From Stictocephala bisonia (taxonomy: Eukaryota; Arthropoda; Insecta; Hemiptera; Membracidae), in NCBI GenBank assembly GCA_035578905.1, contig JAQJVL010000101.1, forward strand, positions 2,007,051 through 2,071,050: 64,000 bases of DNA, written 5' to 3'. The notes under the pieces were generated by a model. That model did no database searches and had not been told where the DNA came from. It saw only the letters and a program-made list of their open reading frames with translations. Positions within the stretch are counted from its first letter, which is position 1; each line of letters begins with the position of its first letter. The position numbers were made by a program, and so were the translations under genes. Positions 46,101 through 57,374 of the stretch are shown here, piece by piece.

Positions 46101-49100
46101 CAAATATGTAATGAAATTAATATAAAAATTTAAAATTATAATAAAAAATGTAATTATTTCTTTTTTATACAGTAATTTCCGAAATCATGTAGTAATAAAG
46201 AAAAATTAAATACCAAGAGTGTTTAAACTTTTGATATTGTTAGTTTTCCTTGCAATTATACAGTCAAGCAATAGACATTTTAAATGCTACATTTCATATC
46301 CAGTTGTAGACTAAAAAATACATGTAGGCCTAAATCCTATTGTTACATATATTTCATTTATATTTACTATATATTGTCTTTGTAAATAAATATGTTTGCA
46401 TTACAATTATTTTATCCAAACATACAAATATTCTTAACTCGGAACCAAATTGAAATTCTAAATGTATGTATTAAATCTTACAGTTTGATTGCCACACAAA
46501 AATTAAAAAGTTGGAACCATATTCAAAGTCAGTGGCAGTTATTGTTTCAATTACACCTGTGACATTGACAGTCAAAGGGGCCACATACGGGAAATATGTA
46601 TTACTAAAATTAAATAATTATTTTTTGTTTATGACATTAGCAAATAATAAAAAATATATGGATATAGTAGGAAAGACCACTCATTTATTAATGTATCTTT
46701 TTTCCTACATCCTAAAAGGAAACGTGAGCACCTAAATCCTCCATCTCTTTCTATCATAATGTCGTCTTTTTATTAGAAAATAGAAACAAATTAACTATAT
46801 GCGAATCAATTTTAACAAAACTAATTACTATTTTTTTTAATTCGAAACATCAACAATGAATACCAGAGGAGAATCCAGAACCACGTTCATGCTATAAGTG
46901 AAAGAGAAAACAAAAAATAAACAATCATTAATATCCCTCTCTATGAGTCAGATGGTTGTTGCTTGTTCAGCAACCATGACCCACTCTGGGCCATCTCTGG
47001 GCCAAAGCCCCAGGAGGTCCAGTAGACCGAGCTACTAGGCCAGATGTCCTGAGTAATCAGTGTCGTAGTTCCTGACTGCATTGCACAGGTCCTTGATCAA
47101 ACACTACTTAATGGATGGGCTCATTAGCGTTAAGTCTGTCACTTTGGCTCATTAGATGGGACTAGTCACAGATATGAGATCAGTGAATAGTAATAAATAG
47201 AGCAAAATACAAAAAAACATGACGAGATTGGATTTTTTTGTGGAACAGGTGGAAAAGAACGGCTTAACGTCTTAACAAACAAAAACGATATCTTAAAGTT
47301 TAGAACAGATAAGAACAAGTTACTCGCCATTAGAGACTCTTAAAGTAAGGTTAGTTAAAGAGCTGTTTGTACATGTTAATCCATTGATTGCTGTAACAAC
47401 AATAGACAACAAATATTGTAAATGAGTGACAACAAACACGCACTCACATTCAAGTAAAGGATGTCACCGAAACCACAAAAAAATCTTGAATGGTTGTACT
47501 TTACTTGTTTTGTGGCAAAACCAGCAAATATCTGTTCTCTCAAAATACGAGTTCATGATTGCATGATATCGTAAAAGATGTTGTGTTTTGTGTGTACATG
47601 TTTGGAAAATAAAATGTTTATTGATTAAACATTTGCTTCATCCTGTTAAATGGAACCTCTTAAAATAACACTTAAACAGAAAACATTTTTATGAAAACCG
47701 TGATTTTTCATTAATAGATAGATTTTTCATTCAATAGACCAGTTTAGGTTATGATAATGATAAAAGAAAACTATGTGTTTAATTATCCATCGCCCTCCCT
47801 GAGTATTTTGATTTCATGAATAGTTTAGACTTGTGTAATGTTTGAGCGTTTTCGAACAACCATTATGAGTAACATCATCGTTCATAATGGTCGTACGGCT
47901 ATCGAAGGGCAGCTACAAATAGAACTTTGTACACGTTGTCCTTCGAAGTTGGCCCAGAAGTTCATTAAAAAAGTTGTAAATGCTAAGTAACAGCAAAGTA
48001 AGTAATATTACTCATTACTTGCACTTTAAATTAATACAACAAAAAGTAATTCCCAACTTAATTCAAAAGTAGGAGTAAATAACCCATTTTACATTCTAAA
48101 TTACCATACCGAAATGTATATTTATGAATAATAGCAGCATTATATAAATCATATTAAATACAGTAACAGTTTCTTATAATAACAAAAGTGGTGTAGAGAA
48201 AAATACTAACAATGGCAATAAGAAGAACAAAAGTGAAACTATCCATGAGGGTAAAACTAAAACCTATCTACTATAAATGTTATAAGCATGATAAATTACT
48301 TAAATGAGATCTTTAAAAATGTATTTTTTAAAACTTTAGAAGTTATTATAATTTAAATGTTCTAATAAATTAATAATTAAACTAAATATGACAAGAAATA
48401 AGTATATATAGACAAGTAGAACAAATTCAACAGTTTGTTCGTCTCAGGAGTCCAACTAACGCAATACAAATGGGATATATCAGCAGGACAGGACAACCGG
48501 TCTGAGAACATTCAGTCAGCTGTTGTTAAGATAACAGTGGATAGAGAGAACTATGACAAAAACAAGACAAATGCAAAGTCATTTTTTTTTTTATTATTTG
48601 TTGATCAGCTGTTTAATAAATTTACCTTGAAAATAGGCTTCTACCTCACAATGCATATTACAACTGATGACTGTATAATAAAATGTGTTTATGTTTGATG
48701 TCAAATGGCGTACCCTGTTTAGATTAAGCACATAGGTTTCCGCAATAAATAACTGCCGCCATAAAACAGAGATAGGCCTACATTTAAATTATAAATATAT
48801 AATTAATAAGTAAAATATCCATGGTATATTTATAGAATCTCTTTAGGCACTAGTTGAAATTTACCAACTAAATAACAATAACTTAGAAACAATGTTATTT
48901 CTTGTAACTATTCACATAAACAAAACTAAAAGTGTCATGTTTAAAATAATTTTTACGATAACGGTACACTCAGACATGTATTAAGAATGAACTTGTTATC
49001 AAGTTATATCAACAAACACAGAAATACAACTACGTGACCAGGTTACGTAATTCACCATTGGTGTAATGTGGATTACGATTCAAGGGATTCAATTATGATC

Positions 49101-49923
49101 CTCTATCGTCTTGTACTACTTGATAAGGTCCAAATAACGTGAGGAATTAGTGAAATACCTAAATAACTTTATTTTAACAGAAAAAAAACATATTTCTATT
49201 TTTGTTACTTTTATTAATGTAATGCCAGTATATCTAATGGAAAAGATTACATATTATCTCTTATTAAGAACAAATGGAACTTATTAAAATATTACCGGTT
49301 TTTTTTTTTTTTTATACACAGATAAATTTTTCATACAATTTCATATTTTGCGTCTTTAACTATTATTTATGGGTTCATAAAGGAGAGCTAATGCAGTTGA
49401 ATTTAAATGTTGCAGTTTAAACTACTTGTCGTGGCAGACCTCACTACTAATAAAGTGCTGTCACAAACATTTTTAATGCGTGAAATATTTATTTTAAGCA
49501 ATATACGATCAAGGATATTTTTCTTTTATGTTACAAAACATAATGTCATCTGTTATCTAAATTAGAACTGCATATCATTATGTAAAAAAACGGCATAATA
49601 TGTAAATTTAAATAAGCATGAAAAATAAGGTACAGAATGCTTCCAAATTACAAAATCTACTCTGGACTTCTCCAAATGTGACCTTGTAAACAGTTACCTT
49701 TCAGACGACAAAATACACCGAGTTTGATCTGCGTTCACAACAGGACTATGATCAATTAAATATAATAAAATAAATTATATTTTTAAAAACTTAAGGGCAA
49801 TTCTCTTATGTAAATATGACCAAGATGTATAGATTTCAGACAACGGAAGGGTGTAACTAAAGACAGGAATATTTGGCAGATCTTGGGAGTGACCCACCTT
49901 GAGACAGTTTCATCACCTGAGAG
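46101..49923. other. Spacer upstream of the cuticle-protein gene
   Basis: Mostly AT-rich. 46950-47170 is a GC-normal block (TCTCTGGGCCAAAGCCCCAG) perhaps related to 29718. A hairpin ACCATTATGA...TCATAATGGT lies at about 47860-47891. At 48403 TATATA precedes a modest open frame (48435-48698, from TTG) with LTQYKWDISAGQDNRSENIQ; it has no ATG and no splice support. 49330-49920 would hold the cuticle-gene enhancers but shows nothing identifiable. Confidence 0.4.
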
Positions 49924-49930
49924 TATATAA
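49924..49930 (+). promoter_or_regulatory. TATA box of the cuticle-protein gene
   Basis: TATATAA lies 46 bases ahead of the ATG. Transcription should start about 30 bases downstream (near 49953), giving a very short 5' UTR, as usual for insect cuticle genes. Confidence 0.8.
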
Positions 49931-49969
49931 ACAGGCGGCAGCTGGGAAGGAGCACTCTACTGTCCCACC

Positions 49970-49981
49970 ATGGCCTACCAG
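49970..49981 (+). CDS. Cuticle protein, exon 1 (MAYQ)
   Basis: CCACC|ATGGCCTACCAG is followed by GTAAGG, a good donor at 49982. Four codons, ending in phase 0, encode the start of the signal peptide. Insect cuticle-protein genes very commonly place the first intron a few codons into the signal peptide. The acceptor is TTGTTCCAG at 53274-53282. The exon is too short to be seen in an open-reading-frame scan; a spurious TTG start at 53241 lies in the intron. Confidence 0.9.
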
Positions 49982-50406
49982 GTAAGGCGTACACAATAGT
50001 TTACAGATATATCTTTTAGTTGTTTTATTGTAAAATTATTAGTACTCAATACTTTTTATTTTTTAATAATCCTCATATTTACATATTCATGAATATATTG
50101 ACATTTCAACAGTACTAAAAATATATTTACTGGTCAAAAATAGTAATATAATTTTGTTCATTATTTATATTAAGTTTAAAATTCATTTATTTTAAATTTA
50201 AAATACTAAAAACTATGTAACTTGTAATAATAAATCTCTAAAAGGTCCTATTTACATACAATAGTATTTATCGCAAAAAGAATGTACGTGATGATTTTAA
50301 AACATAAAAATATCAAAACCCTAAAAATCGTACAGTCTTATGAGTAAAATAATGAATAAATACTAAAACTAAACAACATTTTGATAAATAAACATAACAA
50401 ATTCAG

Positions 50407-50763
50407 GACCTTTTCCATTAATTTACTACCACTACCTTTTCCGTTACTTCACTATCACTACTTTCTTTATCGCAATTAATTACGGTTAGGTTAGGTGAGT
50501 TTAGGTTAGGTACGTTGGCTACTAAAGTTGATCACAAACTGGTAAATCCAATGATTGACTTACCGCCGAATGCGCTCTTTGTGTGTAAGTTCTTGGATAG
50601 CGATAAGATAAGGCTAGTGATATCGGATTCCTAGCGGATAAGGAATACCACAGTGGACGTAAAAATTATTGGGGAAAATATTTTAGAGCAACAGAACATT
50701 TATCAAGCGGTAGGGAATTAACGGAAACAAAAAAGTAGAGTTAATGAATTAAAGGAAAAGATA
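50407..50763 (-). mobile_element. MITE family M, copy 2 (inside cuticle intron)
   Basis: Inverted relative to the copy at 34281: shared GATATCGGATTCCTAGCGGA, TTACCGCCGAATGC and TTGATCACAAACTGGTAAAT. Ends CTTTTCCATTAATTTAC and GAATTAAAGGAAAAG mirror each other. The left end carries an extra nested terminal unit (CTTTTCCGTTACTTCACTAT). It also contains GGTTAGGTTAGGTGAG-like repeats near 50485. Confidence 0.85.
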
Positions 50764-51247
50764 CAAAATGCAAAATGTTTTAGAAGTATAGTTCTTCAGC
50801 TCTAAATACAAAATTTACCATAAATTTATATATTTCTATCAAGTTTTCTTGGTTGTTAAAACTTAACATTAATATTCCCTCACACGTACGTATTGATATA
50901 TTTTAAAACTGTAAAATTAGAATATTATCATATTGTCTTAAACGATCTGGAATAGAATATTTGTTTACTCAAAAATATTTACAATAATAATTACATAGTA
51001 ATCAGACAATATACAAGTAAAGATCCTTAACTAAACATTTCTTGTTTTTTATAAATTTTCACTAATATTCCTCAACTCAGAGACTTTTGATTATGTTTAA
51101 AAAGAATGTTATTTACCTACAAAAAGAAAAGTACTTTTTCAATTAATGCAAGCTTAAAATGTAATTTATTGCCATTTTTTTTTTTTTTTTTTTTAGCAAA
51201 GAAAAATAAAACATTTTGTCTTTAAATTAAAGATTAATCTATATGGA

Positions 51248-51415
51248 AATAAAACATACAACGTATTTAACAAGAATATAACTAAAAGAGAGTTGTATTT
51301 GTAATAAATGTAACAATCTCATTAAAAAAAATGAAACTGAAACATTCAACGTATTTAACAAGAATAAAACTAAAAGATAGTTTTAATGGTAATAAATGTA
51401 ACAGTCTTTAAAAAC
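51248..51415 (+). repeat. Local tandem duplication, about 95 bp
   Basis: CAACGTATTTAACAAGAATA and GTAATAAATGTAACA(A/G)TCT occur twice, around 51259/51301 and 51353/51391. Intronic. Confidence 0.75.
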
Positions 51416-53282
51416 TTTATTTTCCTAATTTTCTGATAAAAACTAATGTTATTGTTTGGTTTCGTTTACAGTTTCTTTACAACATTTTGATAATTGTTAA
51501 ACTAATAAAAACAAATTGGTATTTTTTTAAATTATCAATAATATACAAGAGAGTCCCTAGTTTTTATAATATATAACATTGCTTTTCATTGTTAGTAAAA
51601 TGATTATTTTTGCGTGTAATTTAATTATTGTTTGTCTCCCCTCAAACGCAAAAGATATATTTAAATCACTGAAATAAATACTACTAACACATGGCATTAA
51701 CACTTTTGTCTGAATTTGCAAATAAAAGTGTAGAGTAAATAAAATGCATTTACTATTCTCAAGTTAATTAATGATTTTTATTTAAATCAAACCTGTTACG
51801 GTATTATACTATGAAGTTTTATAAATCATTTTAAATTTTTTTTTTTTTTTATTTATTTGATTCATTTTTTAAAACCACTTAAATCGATTCTCTGGTTTTT
51901 TTTTCAAATATAACATTTATTATTCGTATGTTGCAGAGTTTATGAGGATATTTTAATACATTTTAAATAACTTCATAAGACTATTTTTCCTACTTGACAG
52001 TTATTAATATGCATACCGTACAATGTTTTCTTTCGACTACAGCAGAAAAGTCTGGAAATCCTGTTTATATTTGGTTCCATTCAAGTTCTGACAATGGCTT
52101 CGTACACCGTGTCAATCATCATTTAAAATGGTGATATAAAGTTGTTTAAATCAGAAATTAAGGTTTTTCTACATTTCAATGAATACCTCAAAGTAAAAAT
52201 ATTTTATATATGGCCCTAGTTAAACTCTTTACTAAACCAAGCAATTAAATACTTTGTTTATCTAGGTAAACAAATGTTGTAAAGTTAACAACAACAACAA
52301 AACAAAATTTGACTTGAGAGCTAAAAATAAGTGGACAAACACTGAAGAACTTGTTAATTTGTCCAAGAAGATGTCGTAAGAAGAATATATGTACCATATG
52401 CCTCGGAGTTTGATCACAATTTCAAATCACACAATATTTTTAATGGTCTTGACCGAATACGCGTGTTAATATTTAATCAAATTCGACTCGTGAGCAATTA
52501 TAAACTTCCTTACTGTCAAATTTTACTTTTTGTCTTTCACACAATTTTAAGTGTTTTTTTTTTCATAAAACAAAATTTTTAACATTTTTCAGAACACTAG
52601 GATCCCATATTTAGGCTATGACAAGTAGGCGTACATATTCCCTATATTATAGCAAAATAATACAGACTTTTGTAAACTGTGTACATCTTCTTTACATCCA
52701 TTTGTATATTATTATTCAAGTCCACTTAAATCAAAGGTTTTCTAACTTAAACTGTCAGTTTTATTAAAGATTCAATTCACTTTAGTATTTGAAGATTTGG
52801 TTAAATTAAAATTGAGGGGATTCGACCCCGTATTAAGTTGCGTAGAATCCTAATTCTTAAACCAAGGGGCATTTAATTTTCAAGTAACAAGAGCTCTGAG
52901 GAAATTAATCATGTTTGGTCAAATGTCAGGTCCAAATATACAAGTCCTTCCAAGGGCAACTTATTTCTAACTAAGCCTGTAAATTACTGTTCATTGTCCG
53001 TATAAATGTCCCGATCATTTCTAATATTTGATGAACATATTTTTGTATTTTTATTCATAAGTGGTTCTTTAGTTTTAAAATTTCATTCGGCGGTTTCCTA
53101 AAAAAAACTTATAAGGAAAAATAAAAATCTGATTTGCCATAAACTTTATACTTATTCCATAAAGTTCACTGTAGTTGTAATGCGGAGTACTAACACAAAT
53201 AAAACCAAACTACCCTTTCGAATAGACGATCTTAAGTGTTTTGGTATGGAGAATATGTTCTAAATGCGTAACTTTGTTCCAG

Positions 53283-54113
53283 TTCGCCCTCCTCAGCGCC
53301 CTCCTGGCCGTCGCCGCCGCTGGAGGCCCCGCCGCCTACAACACCTACTCCCCATCAGTCGGATACGACGGATTTGTAGGAAGCTCCCACGAGAGCACCG
53401 TCAAGGGCTACCTGGGTGACTCTGTATCACAGATCTCCAAATCCGTCGTCTCTCCCTACTCTTCTGTCAGCAAGTTCGTCTCCAAGAGTACCAGTGGAGG
53501 ATACGCTTACGCCGCACCCACTGTCTCCTACGCAGCCCCAACTGTCTCCTACGCCGCTCCCGCCGTGAGCTACGCCGCTCCTGCTGTCTCCTACGGTGCC
53601 CCATCTTATGCTTCTTCTTACTACGGTAAGGCTTACGCTGCACCTGCCGTGAGCTACGCCGCCCCCGCTGTCTCCTACTCTGCCCCCGTAGTCAAGACTG
53701 TGGCTCCTGTCTCCTACGCTGCCCCTACATATGGTTCATCTTACTACGGTAAGGCCTACGCCGCTCCTACTGTGAGCTACGCCGCCCCTGCTGTCTCCTA
53801 CTCTGCCCCCGTTGTCAAGACTGTGGCTCCCGTCTCCTATGCTGCACCCGCTTACACCTCCACCTACGCTGCCCCCGCCTATGCTTCCACCTACGGTGCT
53901 CCCGCCTACTACGGTAAGGCCTATGCTGCTCCCACTGTAAGCTACGCCGCTCCTACAGTCTCCTACGCCGCCCCCGTCGTTAAGGCCGCATACGCCGCCC
54001 CTGCTTACGCCGCCCCCGTCGTCAAGACCGTTGCCCCCGCCTACGGATACTCTGGCGCCCCCGCTGTCGCTCACGTCACATACGGCTCTGCCCTCACCAG
54101 CTACGCCTGGTAA
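53283..54113 (+). CDS. Structural cuticle protein, exon 2 (AAP/SYAAP repeat protein)
   Basis: Joined to exon 1 this gives a 280-residue secreted protein. MAYQFALLSALLAVAAAG is a clear signal peptide (cleavage near residue 18). About 39-73 (HESTVKGYLGDSVSQISKSV then VSPYSSVSKF) resembles the retinin-like domain of several insect cuticle and corneal proteins. From about 78 to 265 it is low-complexity AAPAVSYAAP sequence, with three longer units of YYGKAYAAPxVSYAAPxVSY, two of which run on into APVVKTVAPVSYAAP. It lacks the Rebers-Riddiford chitin-binding consensus, so it belongs with the low-complexity AAP(A/V) cuticle proteins. The exon is far richer in GC than its surroundings (many GCC, TAC, CCC codons). 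Stop TAA at 54111-54113. It would be laid down in the chitin matrix by epidermal cells. Confidence 0.93.
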   Translation, partial: FALLSALLAVAAAGGPAAYNTYSPSVGYDGFVGSSHESTVKGYLGDSVSQISKSVVSPYSSVSKFVSKSTSGGYAYAAPTVSYAAPTVSYAAPAVSYAAPAVSYGAPSYASSYYGKAYAAPAVSYAAPAVSYSAPVVKTVAPVSYAAPTYGSSYYGKAYAAPTVSYAAPAVSYSAPVVKTVAPVSYAAPAYTSTYAAPAYASTYGAPAYYGKAYAAPTVSYAAPTVSYAAPVVKAAYAAPAYAAPVVKTVAPAYGYSGAPAVAHVTYGSALTSYAW

Positions 54114-54238
54114 TTTCCATTTCCCCACACTTTCCACTTTCCCTCCTAGTCCTCTTCATAACTCACTGTAGAGATTCAGTTGGTTAATTTAAATGACTGA
54201 CGTTTTTATATTTATTACACATTTGTTGTAAAATGTAA

Positions 54239-54244
54239 AATAAA
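54239..54244 (+). terminator. Polyadenylation signal of the cuticle-protein gene
   Basis: AATAAA about 125 bases after the stop codon, followed by a TG-rich stretch (AAATGTGTGTTC at 54257) suited to cleavage and polyadenylation. Confidence 0.85.
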
Positions 54245-54377
54245 CCTCTTTACAGAAATGTGTGTTCATTACTATCACAATGATTCTGTACAGATGTGTA
54301 AACATTTACCGAACTTACTGGTGATATATATTATTAAATGTTTATTGAATTATTTTAGTAGTGGATCGACAGTAAAA

Positions 54378-54440
54378 GGCCCCTTGCTAGCTCAGTAGTA
54401 GTAGTTCTACTTCATATGCAGGGGGGGGGGCATACTTTAT
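54378..54440 (+). repeat. tRNA-derived SINE head, second copy
   Basis: CCTTGCTAGCTCAGTAGTAG is an A-box region and CTACTTCATATGCAG an anticodon-arm remnant similar to the one at 30600. It then runs into a G tract (54421-54430). Confidence 0.55.
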
Positions 54441-54719
54441 TTATCCTGAGAAGAAATTATGCAACACCTTGTTATAAAGTTGGTTCAATTCTGAAAAACA
54501 CACTTGCAAAGTACGCAACATTTTAATGGGGGCTTCCATAATTGTTAGGCTATGTTCATCACAGTCAGAATGTGCCCGGCAATACACCGTGTCTGCTGGA
54601 AGTCATTCTTAATTGATGGGTGAAATAACTAAAAAATACTTATGGTAGCAGGACGCTTAGAGTTCTAAGTAAGTTTAGATATAGCAAAGACGCAGTGGTA
54701 CAACATGTCTGGTGTAAAC
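54441..54719. other. Spacer
   Basis: May be the body of the SINE at 54378; nothing further recognised. Confidence 0.35.
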
Positions 54720-55640
54720 ACAACAACAGTGACATGCTATATTTATCGTAGCATCAGTATATTTTACAACTAATATTTTGCTAATGTAACAATAACCATA
54801 GTTTGTACAAGTACAAATTTGCTAGTTTATGACCTATCCTATATTAAACAACAACTAATTTGCTAGTGTAAATCCTACCGTATATTTTATAACATCTAAT
54901 TTGCTAATGTAACAATAACCATAGTTTATACAAGTACAAATTTGCTAGTTTATGACCTATCCTATATTAAACAACAACTAATTTGCTAGTGTAAATCCTA
55001 CCGTATATTTTATAACATCTAATTTGCTAATGTAACAATGACCATAGTTTCTACAAGTACAAATTTACTAGTGTAGTATCTATCCTATAGTCTCCTGGGT
55101 TTAGTCCTATCTCTCTGGCCGTCGGCAGTGTGTGAGGAATAAAAATGGAAAGTCAGACTGGAGGCCTGTGGTACGTGGTTTTCCCCAGGGGTCTGTCTTG
55201 CGACCTCTTCTTTTTACTCTCTACATTAATTATATAAACTTATGTTTACAAAACCTATAGGATGCTAGAGGAAAAGATGCTATATTTTCTACAAATTTTA
55301 ATTTGTTAGAGTGGCACATATATATTCAACAACTACCAGTATAGCACCTACCATACATTATTCGACTGATAATTTGCTAGTATAGCACGTAACATGTATT
55401 CTGTACCCACTGTTTTGCTACTGTAGCACATACTACTTATTTGAACACTACTATTTGTCTTGTTTTTCTACAACTAATATTTTGCTAGTGATTCACTTAC
55501 CATAAATTTTTTAGCTGCTAATTTGCTAGTACAGCAAATACATAAATGTAATTACTTCCTCTTTTTGGTAAAACTAATACCAACCATGTATTTTACAACA
55601 AACAATTTACTAATTTAGTACCCAAAGTATATTTTTCATC
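54720..55640 (+). repeat. Satellite-like array, 123-bp period, decaying to the right
   Basis: CTAATGTAACAATAACCATA at 54781 and 54904, and a variant at 55027, give a 123-bp period. Inside, TTTGCTAGTxTAxxxCCTAxC recurs about every 30-60 bases, so the 123-mer is itself composite. Copies become degenerate toward 55640, and a LINE fragment interrupts at 55096-55250. Confidence 0.85.
55096..55250 (+). pseudogene. Non-LTR reverse transcriptase fragment inside the satellite
   Basis: About 45 codons read YLSGRRQCVRNKNGKSDWRP and VVRGFPQGSVLRPLLFTLYI, then NYINLC. The G(V/F)PQGSVLxPLLFxLYIN box is the conserved region before the RT active site in jockey-type LINEs. Both sides are satellite sequence, so a tiny LINE piece was either inserted or captured. 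Confidence 0.8.
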
Positions 55641-56299
55641 TTCGAACATTGCCAACTACCATAGCAATTTATTAAGATCTGTTTTGCATACATTAACTTC
55701 ACTTTCTTACTATATTGACTGAGATATAATGAGTGACCAGTAAGCTTACAGATTTTTTTTTTTAACTGTAAACTTATAGTTTGTTCTTAATAATTTAACT
55801 TTAAACTTGGCGAATTTCTTTCGAAATTATAAATACTGAACTTATCTTACCGACTATAGCCCAACTACTAAAGTATTCTGTTGTAATCGATCATTAAATT
55901 TGTTGTTTGTTACTAGCCTATCAATATGTTCTACTGTATAGATTTTATAAATAAATAAGTAACTATTTACAAACTAAAAATAATAATGACTTAAGTTGAC
56001 TTTTCTCAATTCACTATAAAACATGGTAACATGTTGAAATGTATTTTAACATCTTTATGTTAGAATTAGTAGCGCTGATTCTAAATTGATAATATTGTAT
56101 ATGTATATGATTAATATTGTTTAATAAAGTAAGTTAATCGATATTGACTTATTTACTAATTTTTTACTAAGACAGAACTTTATAGAAATGGATAAATGAA
56201 ATACAAGAAAATAATTTATACTTATATTCTAAATAAATTAAAATAATAAATTTAGATGATTTTTCAATTAAAAATAACAGAAAATAAAAATTATACAAC
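55641..56299. other. AT-rich spacer
   Basis: Nothing recognised. Confidence 0.5.
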
Positions 56300-56409
56300 A
56301 AATTATGAATCACAAACAAAAACTGTAGCAGAGCGTGGTTTCGATCCACAGAAAACAAAAAATTATGAATCTCAAACAAAAACTGTAGCAGAGCGTGGTT
56401 TCGATCCAC
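56300..56409 (-). repeat. 60-bp tandem duplication including the tRNA 3' part
   Basis: AATTATGAATC(A/T)CAAACAAA at 56301 and 56361 is followed each time by AACTGTAGCAGAGCGTGGTT and TCGATCCAC. The extra copy (56326-56349) is the last 24 bases of the initiator tRNA (T arm 3' side, acceptor strand, discriminator) plus its terminator and trailer. Confidence 0.93.
56378..56382 (-). terminator. RNA polymerase III terminator of the tRNA
   Basis: TTTTT on the minus strand three bases after the tRNA 3' end. The same run also follows the duplicated tRNA 3' fragment. Confidence 0.88.
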
Positions 56410-56457
56410 GGACCTCTGGGTTATGGGCCCAGCACGCTTCCACTGCGCCACTCTGCT
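56386..56457 (-). tRNA. Initiator tRNA-Met (CAT)
   Basis: 72 nt, minus strand, no intron. Acceptor AGCAGAG/CTCTGCT with discriminator A; the A1-T72 pair is the eukaryotic initiator hallmark. D arm TGGCGCAGTGGAAGCG. Anticodon arm CTGGG-CCCATAA-CCCAG with CAT. T arm CGTGG-ATCGAAA-CCACG; the ATCGAAA loop (A54, A60) replaces the elongator TTCGA and identifies the initiator. All stems pair fully, so it should be functional. It delivers the first methionine in cytoplasmic translation. Internal A and B boxes give pol III transcription. A 60-bp duplication abuts its 3' end. Confidence 0.97.
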
Positions 56458-56839
56458 TCTCATATATAATTTAAGCATTATTGTACAAACAGTATATATT
56501 AACAAATTGTTAAATAAATCTTCATTTATACATTTATAGATATGTTAGTTATAAAACTAAACAATGTATAATTTTGCAATCGAGTTTGGGATTGACAATA
56601 AATTGTTTTATTGAAATAGAGTTTTATCCTTGTTATATGAGAAACTAAGGTTTTAATTTCGCAAAAATGTCTATTTCATTTAGAAATAATACGACTATCA
56701 TATTATTTTTATATTCACAAATAACACACACTGGACACAGAATTTCAAGAATTTGACGGTTATGACTTAACAGTTGTTACAAAACTCCTACGATGGTAGT
56801 GGTAGTTTTAAAAACGTTGTGAAGCCTGAAATGTGACGA
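56458..56839. other. AT-rich spacer upstream of the tRNA
   Basis: Nothing recognised. Confidence 0.5.
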
Positions 56840-57030
56840 GTGCAGCAGTATGCATGCCGAACCCGCGACACAGGAGTGCCTCTTAACTGGCTGAGGGGTT
56901 ATCATAAATAATTTTCGCTAGGGGTGCGACTCAGGAGCGCCTCCCCACCCCTTTCCGGAAGCGTTCTGTGTCGCACCTAAAACTACCTGTCCTCGGCACT
57001 CTACTTGCTTCCTACCTGCTATAGAGCTCA
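56840..57030 (-). repeat. GC-rich repeat, possibly tRNA-derived SINE
   Basis: On the minus strand CAGCCAGTTAAGAGGCACTC and GTCGCGGGTTCGGCATGC resemble A- and B-box regions of a tRNA head. CGACACAGGAGTGCCTC (56866) and CGACTCAGGAGCGCCTC (56927) are repeated. Family unknown. Confidence 0.45.
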
Positions 57031-57317
57031 ACTCGCGGGCCTCCTAAATACCTACCAATCTAATATCACAACGGCTACTATCATACTGACTTTGTTAAGT
57101 GCACTGCATATTTTGTAGGAGTAAGTGTAACATTGATTCTGTAATGGGTTATCTTAAAATACCAATCAAAACTATTAATGTACTGTGATAAGTATTCTTA
57201 ATCATGTTTCATTTTATTTGAATTAATAAGTGGTTAAACTATTGCAGACTTGTTTTAAAACAAGTTTGTTACTGAAGAGATAAAATACATCCACGCTTGT
57301 TTATTCACACTAACTAT
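57031..57317. other. Spacer
   Basis: Nothing recognised. Confidence 0.5.
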
Positions 57318-57374
57318 CTTAGTCTTCGGATGTGGACCGTGTCACATTTACCACATAAACTCCGGAAGACTAAG
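57318..57374. repeat. Two-step hairpin
   Basis: CTTAGTCTTC(C)GGA pairs with its complement at 57361-57374 (one bulge), and inside it ATGTGG (57330-57335) pairs with CCACAT (57351-57356). A compact structured palindrome of unknown origin. Confidence 0.65.

Larger units (their letters stand above)
49982..53282 (+). other. Intron 1 of the cuticle-protein gene (3.3 kb)
   Basis: GT at 49982-49983 and AG at 53281-53282. Very AT-rich. It contains MITE family M copy 2 (50407-50763), a short tandem duplication (51248-51415) and several long T runs (about 51176, 51838). No other gene is seen. Confidence 0.85.

Noticed and set aside
48435..48698. 87-codon frame after a TATA-like box
   Set aside because: No ATG at the start, AT-rich second half, no family recognised; kept only as a note in the spacer entry.
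53736..54137. 133-codon minus-strand frame opposite the cuticle exon
   Set aside because: Shadow of GC-rich repetitive coding sequence; reads as Gly/Val-rich low complexity with no splice or start support.
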